Of a DNA stretch of 64,000 nt, positions 58,341 through 64,000 are shown piece by piece. Position numbers and translations under genes: made by a program. Within the stretch, counting starts at the first letter, position 1; each line of letters opens with the position of its first letter. The stretch spans positions 38,145 to 102,144 of the forward strand of contig LFRZ01000082.1 in NCBI GenBank assembly GCA_001513025.1, given 5' to 3'. This DNA is from Gammaproteobacteria bacterium DTU037. Its GTDB lineage: Bacteria > Pseudomonadota > Gammaproteobacteria > Pseudomonadales > Pseudomonadaceae. Under the pieces are notes generated by a model that was not told where the DNA came from, searched no databases, and was given only the letters and a program-made list of their open reading frames with translations.

Positions 58341-58513
58341 CACTATGTGTCAACGATGGGTATTGAACCGAGTTTTATTTATAGATGGGGCAAATCACTA
58401 TTGGTTACTTATGGCCGCAAGCACAAGATAACATATGCCATGTCTTTCGCTAGGGATCTTATCCGTGCTAGTTTACGAGGTTCGTTTAATATGTTTCTGG
58501 AGCTAAAATAATA

Positions 58514-58918
58514 ATGTCTAATTACGCAGTCGATCCGGATGGGTTATTCAAGTTTGACGGTTTTCACCAAGTGATGGTTAGCACGGGCACTAAAACCATT
58601 TATATTGCAGGGCAAGTGGCGTTTGACAAAGATATGAACTTTGTTGGCAAGGGGGATTATAAAGCTCAAGCAGTGCAGGCCTTTCAGAATATTGCTATTG
58701 CTGTGCAGGCGGCCGAGGCAACGCCTCATGATGTGGTCAGCAGTACGATCTACATTAAGGGGCTCAATGCGGACGCAGTGCAGCAGGTGATGATGGGTAT
58801 GGCCACAGCCCTAGAGGGTCAGCCGTTTCCTGCTCATGCCTACAACATTGTAGGTGTTGCAGCCTTATCTGATCCTGACGTACTGATTGAAGTCTCGGCT
58901 ATTGCAGTGACTAATTAA
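58514..58918 (+). CDS. RidA/YjgF-family protein
   Basis: A 134-residue trimeric-type Rid protein with YIAGQVAFDKDMNFVGKGDY, QAFQNIAIAVQAAEATP and VVSSTIYIKG, and IEVSAIAV at the end. The catalytic Arg of archetypal RidA (in PARS) is replaced: this one reads PAHAYNIVGVAAL. It therefore belongs to a Rid subgroup that may not be an enamine deaminase. GGAG precedes ATG 58514. Confidence 0.87.
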   Translation: MSNYAVDPDGLFKFDGFHQVMVSTGTKTIYIAGQVAFDKDMNFVGKGDYKAQAVQAFQNIAIAVQAAEATPHDVVSSTIYIKGLNADAVQQVMMGMATALEGQPFPAHAYNIVGVAALSDPDVLIEVSAIAVTN

Positions 58919-58958
58919 GCAGTAGCGGTTAGTTTCTTTTAGTGGGTTTAAGTGCATT

Positions 58959-58991
58959 TGTCATTCGAGGTGTAGAGCGCCTTGAATGACA
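58959..58991. terminator. Hairpin between ridA-like and methyltransferase genes
   Basis: TGTCATTCGAGG (58959-58970) pairs with CCTTGAATGACA (58980-58991) with one G-T pair. It lies between convergent genes and probably acts on both, although T-runs are poor. Confidence 0.55.
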
Positions 58992-59002
58992 GACACCAAC
59001 TG

Positions 59003-59746
59003 TTAAATCTTTACGCAGACAAAAATGGCATTTCCAGAGAGCTTATCCCACGGGATGATTTTCTCGTAGTCATGCTCAAAGATATGGATGTCGAAGTGGC
59101 ACTGTAAAGTCTCGATCAGCTGAGCAAAGCTCAAGGCAAGCATTGCATGTTCGTCATGCCAGATCTGCGTGTCTGCGGCGCTGGCTTTTTCAATGCTGAG
59201 TTTGAGTGACTTTTTTTCACCTTCACCACAGTAATTCCAACCTGAACTGAAGGTGAACACAGCCTCTGCTTGCTTGGCGCTATGTCTTACAAATAAATCG
59301 TTGTCGATCTTGTTTTTATCAACCACGTTAAAGCAGAACACTCCGCCTGCTTTTAATGCACTGTGTACGCGAGCTAGGCAGTCTTGCAGTTTTTCCAGGC
59401 CATCGCTGTAATGGATGGAATACAAAAAGCAGGTGATTAAGTCCACAGGCTCAGCAACACTGAAGTCACTCATATTTTGCAAGGAAAACTGCGCTTCAGG
59501 ACAACGGGTTTTTGCGATATCCAGCATCGGCTGATTAATGTCGAGTCCGCTGCTGTGATAGCCGAAATCAAGAAAATGTCGTACATGCGGGCCAGTGCCA
59601 CAGGCTAAATCAAGATGTTTTTTTCCGTCATTACCGAAAATCTGATGCAGTCTGTGCACACAGTTACTTTGGGCTTGATAGTCGATATCAGCGCACATTA
59701 AATCGTAGTAGCCTGAAAGGTCGGTATACAGTGCATTGGCGGACAT
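59003..59746 (-). CDS. Class I SAM-dependent methyltransferase
   Basis: A 247-residue methyltransferase with motif I LDLACGTGPHVRHFLDFG, the acidic SGLDINQPML and post-I region MSDFSVAEPVDLITCFLYSI. It begins LYTDLSGYYDLMCADIDYQA, a pattern common to small-molecule methyltransferases. Substrate unknown. Confidence 0.85.
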   Translation of the reverse strand: MSANALYTDLSGYYDLMCADIDYQAQSNCVHRLHQIFGNDGKKHLDLACGTGPHVRHFLDFGYHSSGLDINQPMLDIAKTRCPEAQFSLQNMSDFSVAEPVDLITCFLYSIHYSDGLEKLQDCLARVHSALKAGGVFCFNVVDKNKIDNDLFVRHSAKQAEAVFTFSSGWNYCGEGEKKSLKLSIEKASAADTQIWHDEHAMLALSFAQLIETLQCHFDIHIFEHDYEKIIPWDKLSGNAIFVCVKI

Positions 59747-59973
59747 ATGGGCCTAGTTCTTAGCTGCAATAGTTGTGGTGGCGCATAGTAAGCTAATCAG
59801 TTGAGTTTGCGAAGTGGATATGGCTCTGAGCTGGAGTGATAAATAGATTACGCGGATTAAGCTGCTTGCGGCTGTCCTATTGGTCTGCCTCACGGCGGCC
59901 TTAATTGCTTTGTACATTATGCTCAGTGCTTTAGACTTGTGCGCTTAACTCGATACTTAAGCTAAGGGCTCCC

Positions 59974-61302
59974 ATGAATACCACAACGGCGACATCACCC
60001 CAATTTGGAAGGCGTGATGTATTTGCACTGGGCTTTATGACGTTTGCACTATTTTTGGGCGCAGGGAATATTATTTTTCCGGCAGAGTCAGGTTTACAAG
60101 CCGGTACCGCGGTGTGGCGTGCAGCCATTGGGTTTTTGCTGACCGGTGTCGGCTTACCCTTGCTAACTGTAGTGGCCTTAGCCCGTGTTGGTGGTGGTTT
60201 AACTGCCCTGACTAAGCCGCTGGGACAGGTTGCCGGCACCGTGCTGGCAGTGGCAGTGTATTTGGCGATTGGACCGTTTTTTGCCACGCCACGTACCGCC
60301 GTGGTGTCCTATGAAATTGGCGTAGTGCCTTTCTTTGGCAATAGCAGCGGGGGATTGTTGCTTTATTCCACTGTCTACTTTGCTTTGGTGCTCTATTTAG
60401 CCATTACCCCGAATAAGATGATGGAGCGCATTGGTACGCTGATTACCCCAGTGCTGTTAGTGGCTCTGGCTATTCTAGGCGGGGCTGCGTTTTTTAAGCC
60501 GGCAGGTGCTGTTGGTGACGCTTTGGCCTTGTATAATCAGGAAGCCTTTTTACAAGGTTTTTTGCATGGTTATTTAACCATGGATGCGCTGGGTGCGCTG
60601 GCCTTTGGTGTGGTGATTGCCACCGCGCTGCGCAGTAAAGGTGTGCAAGCTGAGCGCTTAATCACGCGTTACTCCATCTATGCAGGGCTGATTGCTGCGG
60701 CAGGTTTATCGGCGGTCTATCTGTCTTTGTTTTATTTAGGTGCGACCAGTCAGGGCATTGCCGGTGAGGCGCAAAATGGCGGTCAAGTCTTGGCCATCTA
60801 TGTGCAGCATGTCTTTGGCCCGGTTGGCAATCTGCTCTTGGCTTTAGTCATTGGCCTCGCCTGTTTAACCACTGCGGTGGGTTTGTTGGTGGCGTGTGGC
60901 GAGTTTTTTAGTGAACGACTGAATATCGCCTATAAGTATGTAGTGATATTTTTTGTCTTGTTCAGCTGGGCGGTGTCGAATCAAGGCTTAGAGCAGCTGA
61001 TTAAAGTTTCAATTCCGGTGCTTACGGGGCTGTATCCCTTGGCCATTGTGTTAGTGGTTTTGAGCTTGCTGGATCGTTGCTGGCGCTGCACTGCTTTGGT
61101 GTTTCGCGGCACGATGCTGGTGACCTTGGTTTTTGGTGTGGTGGATGGCTTAGCCGCAGCAGGCCTCGCGAATTGGGTGCCAGAGCTGTTTAGCCGCCTG
61201 CCATTAGCCCAGCAACAAATGGGTTGGTTGATGCCAGCGATACTGGTGATCTTGGCTCTGACACTGGTCGATCGCTATTGGGCAAAAAAAACAGTGAAAT
61301 AA
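59974..61302 (+). CDS. brnQ: Branched-chain amino acid transport system II carrier (BrnQ/LIVCS)
   Basis: BrnQ imports Leu, Ile and Val with Na+ or H+. The 442-residue protein has 12 helices, with the family start DVFALGFMTFALFLGAGNII followed by FPAESG, and PRTAVVSYEIG. The 227-base spacer before it shows no gene or clear motif. Confidence 0.94.
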   Translation: MNTTTATSPQFGRRDVFALGFMTFALFLGAGNIIFPAESGLQAGTAVWRAAIGFLLTGVGLPLLTVVALARVGGGLTALTKPLGQVAGTVLAVAVYLAIGPFFATPRTAVVSYEIGVVPFFGNSSGGLLLYSTVYFALVLYLAITPNKMMERIGTLITPVLLVALAILGGAAFFKPAGAVGDALALYNQEAFLQGFLHGYLTMDALGALAFGVVIATALRSKGVQAERLITRYSIYAGLIAAAGLSAVYLSLFYLGATSQGIAGEAQNGGQVLAIYVQHVFGPVGNLLLALVIGLACLTTAVGLLVACGEFFSERLNIAYKYVVIFFVLFSWAVSNQGLEQLIKVSIPVLTGLYPLAIVLVVLSLLDRCWRCTALVFRGTMLVTLVFGVVDGLAAAGLANWVPELFSRLPLAQQQMGWLMPAILVILALTLVDRYWAKKTVK

Positions 61303-61338
61303 GGTTATGCGAGGGCATTATTGCGTCCTCTAGCGCGT

Positions 61339-61376
61339 ACTTGGCCTGCTTGCGCTGAACCGGCAGCAGGCCAAGT
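61339..61376. terminator. Hairpin between brnQ and the photolyase gene
   Basis: ACTTGGCCTGCT (61339-61350) pairs perfectly with AGCAGGCCAAGT (61365-61376), 14-base loop. No long T-run; it ends just 7 bases before the photolyase stop on the other strand. Confidence 0.55.
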
Positions 61377-61383
61377 TGAGCCG

Positions 61384-62811
61384 TTAGCGGATCGACGGCA
61401 GGTTTTTAAAGGCACTTAAGGCACGTGCACGGCTGGCGGCTAAATCCACAATCGGCTTGGGATAGTCGGCGCTGGCAAAGAGCCCGCTGAGTAATGTTGG
61501 CTGATGAATGTCTTTAGCGCTCAGATGTTTGAGCTCTGGGACCCAGCGCCGAATAAAGTCGCCATTGGGATCAAAGCGTTTGGATTGGCTGATGGGATTA
61601 AAAATACGAAAATAAGGCACAGCGTCGGTGCCGGTGGAAGCGCTCCACTGCCAGCCACCATTATTCGCCGCTAAGCTGCCATCGATCAGATGCTGCATAA
61701 AAAAGCGTTCGCCCTCGCGCCAGTCAATCAATAGGTTTTTGGTTAAAAACATGGCCACAAGCATACGCAAGCGGTTGTGCATCCAGCCGGTGGCCAAGAG
61801 TTGACGCATCGCGGCATCAATGATGGGAAAGCCTGTGCGGCCTTGCTGCCAGGCCAGTAAATCTTGCGCCGATGTGCGCCAAGGCAGGGCTTCGGTTTCG
61901 GCCTTAAAAGCACGGTGGCGCGAGACCTTGGGATAGCCGACCAAGATATGCGTATAAAACTCACGCCACAGTAACTCGTTAATCCAAGTGATGACACCGG
62001 GCTGGCCTGAATCAAACTCACCTTGGTTGGCAGCGAGTGCTGCATGCAAGGCGTGCCGTATGGATATCACGCCAGCGACTAAGTAAGGTGAAAGTTGGCT
62101 GGTACCGGCTTGAGCAGGAAAATCACGCTGCTCTAAATAGTCCCCGATGGCGTCACTGCTAAAGGTGCTTAAGCGCTGCTGGGCAGCCTGTTCGCCGGCC
62201 GGCCACAAGGCCTGCAGTGATGCTTCTACAGCAGCAAAACCGGGCAGGCTGCAAGGCATGGCATCACTGCTAATGTTCAGCGGGCTTTGCGCCTGTGGCG
62301 TAGCAAGACAAGGGGGTAAATACTCGTACAGGTTGCGGTAGCAGACTTTTTTAAATTGGCTGAACACTTTAAAGTAAGTGCCGTTTTGGGTGAGAATGCT
62401 GCCGGGTTTAAACAGCAGTTGATCCAGATGGCTGTGAAACAAAATGCCTTGATCTACGAGAAGGGCGCCGACAGCGAGATCACGCTGACTTTCATGTATG
62501 CCGTATTCGCTGTTGACCTGTACCGCAGCGATATTTAATTGCTGACAGAGTTCGGCCAGTACCTCGGGCGTTTGCTGCCAATCATCAGTGCTGCGGATTA
62601 GCAAAGGTACGTTGAGTGTGGCTAGACTTTTTTCTAACTCCTTAAGGTTGCGCAGCAAAAAATCCACTTTGCAAGGCGCATCATTATGAGCTTGCCATTG
62701 GGCTGGGCTGATTATAAACACGGCAACGCTAGGGCCGGCGTGTAGCGCGGCTTGCAGGGCGGTGTTATCAGCGATACGCAGGTCATTTCGAAACCAAATG
62801 AGTTGCTGCAT
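61384..62811 (-). CDS. phrB: Deoxyribodipyrimidine photolyase (CPD photolyase)
   Basis: Photolyase repairs cyclobutane pyrimidine dimers with light. The 475-residue protein has the antenna-binding domain (LIWFRNDLRIADNTAL) and the FAD domain with WINELLWREFYTHIL, GRTGFPIIDAAMRQL, WMHNRLRM and NNGGWQWSASTGTDAVPYFR. ATG 62811 with AAGGA upstream is preferred to the longer frame. It follows the merR gene by 10 bases. Confidence 0.95.
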   Translation of the reverse strand: MQQLIWFRNDLRIADNTALQAALHAGPSVAVFIISPAQWQAHNDAPCKVDFLLRNLKELEKSLATLNVPLLIRSTDDWQQTPEVLAELCQQLNIAAVQVNSEYGIHESQRDLAVGALLVDQGILFHSHLDQLLFKPGSILTQNGTYFKVFSQFKKVCYRNLYEYLPPCLATPQAQSPLNISSDAMPCSLPGFAAVEASLQALWPAGEQAAQQRLSTFSSDAIGDYLEQRDFPAQAGTSQLSPYLVAGVISIRHALHAALAANQGEFDSGQPGVITWINELLWREFYTHILVGYPKVSRHRAFKAETEALPWRTSAQDLLAWQQGRTGFPIIDAAMRQLLATGWMHNRLRMLVAMFLTKNLLIDWREGERFFMQHLIDGSLAANNGGWQWSASTGTDAVPYFRIFNPISQSKRFDPNGDFIRRWVPELKHLSAKDIHQPTLLSGLFASADYPKPIVDLAASRARALSAFKNLPSIR

Positions 62812-62821
62812 GCAGGTGTCC

Positions 62822-63736
62822 TTAATGAGGATATAAAAGATTGAGACGTAACAGGCTTTGCAAGGCCTGCACTGGATCAGCGGCACAGGTCAGCTTGGGG
62901 AACTCATTTAACTCCTCTTGGTGAATGCTTACCGCTTGTCCAAACAATAGGGTCGGGCAGAGTAGGTTGCACAGTAGCTTGCGTAGGTATTCAAAGTTGA
63001 GGCTTTGGCTGCCGTGGAGCAGTACCGCACGTGCTTGCATATGTTTAACGGCTAAGGCCAGATCTGGCGCAGGAATGGGCCATTCAAGTACCCGTATAGG
63101 GGAATCAAAAGAGCTGAGTAGCCAGCCTGCTAGCCATAGGTCAGGCTGCATTGCTTGCTCAGACAGGCTGACAATAAGCAGCGGTGCCTTGTTTTGCAGG
63201 CGATTACTTTGCGCAATCCGACTGCCCAGTTGGGTGCGTAGCCAAGTCATAAAGAAAACCTGTTCGACTCTAGCCTCGTTGGTGGTTGTCCAGTGTTGTT
63301 GCAGTCTGGCGATTAGCGGTAGTAATAAATACTGGCATAAGGTTTCAGGTGGGTATAAGGCCGAGGCTTGCTTAAAGCCTTCATCAAGCTTGCGCTCAGA
63401 TAATTGCTTGATCCATACCAGCCACTGATCCTGTTGTGCGCGCCAAGGCGAGTCCGCTGTGCTTGGTTGTTCCGACTGTTCTTCGAGCAGTCGCTTGACT
63501 TGACTGACTGCTACGCCGCGCTCAAGCCAGTCGAGCACTTTACGAATTGTATCAATATGCTCAAGAGTATAGAGACGGTGGCCTTTGGCACTGCGCAACG
63601 GCTGGATCAGACCGTAACGGCGCTCCCAGGCGCGCAGGGTGACAGGATTAATTCCTGTTTGCCGGGCCACTTCACGAATCGGTAACAGTGGCGGAGGAGT
63701 TTGTGCTGCGATGGAGAAATTGTTGGCGTCATTCAT
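62822..63736 (-). CDS. MerR-family regulator with cobalamin-domain-like C-terminus
   Basis: A 304-residue regulator. The N-terminal MerR domain reads PIREVARQTGINPVTLRAWE and YGLIQPLRSAKGHRLY. The C-terminal part resembles the helical cap and Rossmann domain of LitR/CarH light regulators, but the cap motif reads RVEQVF in place of E-H-F and the usual Dx-H-xxG region reads SEQAMQPDL, so the cobalt-ligand His is missing. The neighbour phrB suggests control of light-linked repair. Overlaps the ybgA-like gene by 4 bases. Confidence 0.85.
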   Translation of the reverse strand: MNDANNFSIAAQTPPPLLPIREVARQTGINPVTLRAWERRYGLIQPLRSAKGHRLYTLEHIDTIRKVLDWLERGVAVSQVKRLLEEQSEQPSTADSPWRAQQDQWLVWIKQLSERKLDEGFKQASALYPPETLCQYLLLPLIARLQQHWTTTNEARVEQVFFMTWLRTQLGSRIAQSNRLQNKAPLLIVSLSEQAMQPDLWLAGWLLSSFDSPIRVLEWPIPAPDLALAVKHMQARAVLLHGSQSLNFEYLRKLLCNLLCPTLLFGQAVSIHQEELNEFPKLTCAADPVQALQSLLRLNLLYPH

Positions 63737-64000
63737 AAGGCATTACGCAGGCTGAGGTTTTCAGGGTGCGGCTGCAAGTAGACTTGTTCAGCAATATAGC
63801 GATCAGGGTGTCGTTTGAAATGATGCTTAAGCAGGGTTAATGGCACAATTAGCGGCACTATACCACTGCGGTATTGGCTGATAAGTATTTGCAGTTCGCG
63901 TTTTTCATCGGCATCCAGCGAGCGTTTAATATAGCCACTGATATGCTGCAGAACATTGGTATGTGAGCCGCGATTGGCTATTTTTTTCAGTGCCGACATA
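63733..64000 (-). CDS. YbgA-like DUF1722 protein, 3' part
   Basis: Only the last 89 codons or so are in the window; the gene continues beyond base 64000 and the Met at 63999 is internal. The visible part, with HTNVLQHISGYIKRSLDADE and PLTLLKHHFKRHPDRYIAEQ, is the DUF1722 domain, found in YbgA or fused behind DUF523. The stop overlaps the merR start by 4 bases, so ybgA, merR and phrB form one unit as in other pseudomonads. Function unknown. Confidence 0.88.
   Translation of the reverse strand, partial: MSALKKIANRGSHTNVLQHISGYIKRSLDADEKRELQILISQYRSGIVPLIVPLTLLKHHFKRHPDRYIAEQVYLQPHPENLSLRNAL

Noticed and set aside
62356-62538. 60-codon plus-strand frame inside the photolyase gene
   Set aside because: Antisense shadow of a well-conserved photolyase region; no independent support.

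Overview
The window is core chromosome of a Pseudomonas-lineage gammaproteobacterium with moderate GC. The evidence is gene content and order: der next to a methionine-type aminotransferase, zipA-ligA, rluA-minE-minD-minC-lpxL, anr beside apt and a hemN-like gene, two tandem cbb3 oxidase operons with ccoGHIS, gltA divergent from sdhCDAB-sucAB-lpd-sucCD, and merR-phr-ybgA. By eye the base composition is lower in G+C than P. aeruginosa, which fits a low-GC relative of the Denitrificimonas/Thiopseudomonas kind; this genus guess is inference. No tRNA, rRNA, CRISPR, insertion sequence, prophage or plasmid function was seen.

Layout. 1-3.4 kb: 3' part of der, then an aminotransferase/omega-amidase pair. 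3.4-7.4 kb: zipA, ligA and a small GNAT protein. 7.4-15.5 kb (minus): DAHP synthase, then a six-gene MoxR/von Willebrand A (Bat) operon. 15.5-18.1 kb (minus): rluA and minCDE. 18.2-20.3 kb (plus): LpxL acyltransferase and a patatin phospholipase. 20.3-22.9 kb: two divergent L,D-transpeptidases of different families. 23-41.3 kb (minus): a low-oxygen respiration island with cydABX, apt, the oxygen sensor anr, a divergent hemN-like gene, a SafE-type membrane protein, ccoS, ccoI, ccoH, ccoG and ccoNOQP twice. 41.4-43.8 kb: small metabolic genes. 43.8-56.8 kb: citrate synthase and the succinate dehydrogenase, 2-oxoglutarate dehydrogenase and succinyl-CoA synthetase genes. 56.8-64 kb: cupin, Yip1-like membrane protein, MarR regulator, RidA, methyltransferase, BrnQ, photolyase, MerR regulator and the 3' part of a ybgA-like gene.

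How the parts work together. The 23-41 kb island holds both high-affinity terminal oxidase types, the machinery that assembles cbb3 oxidase and the FNR-type regulator. Sites matching TTGAT-N4-(A/G)TCAA lie in front of the hemN-like gene (perfect, with a correctly spaced -10), ccoN2 (perfect) and cydA (one mismatch). The 44-57 kb block supplies electrons to that chain from the lower half of the TCA cycle.

I found no clearly new multi-gene system. The best lead is the hemN-like gene at 27670-29058: it has a textbook Anr promoter and an intact reading frame, but most HemN active-site residues outside the CX3CX2C cluster are replaced. Secondary leads are intrinsic-terminator-like hairpins placed just upstream of start codons (zipA, ligA, ccoG, sucB), hairpins in most spacers of the sdh-suc block, a near-perfect palindrome between a MarR gene and a Yip1-like gene, a MerR regulator that seems to have lost its cobalamin-binding histidines, and the absence of smc upstream of zipA.
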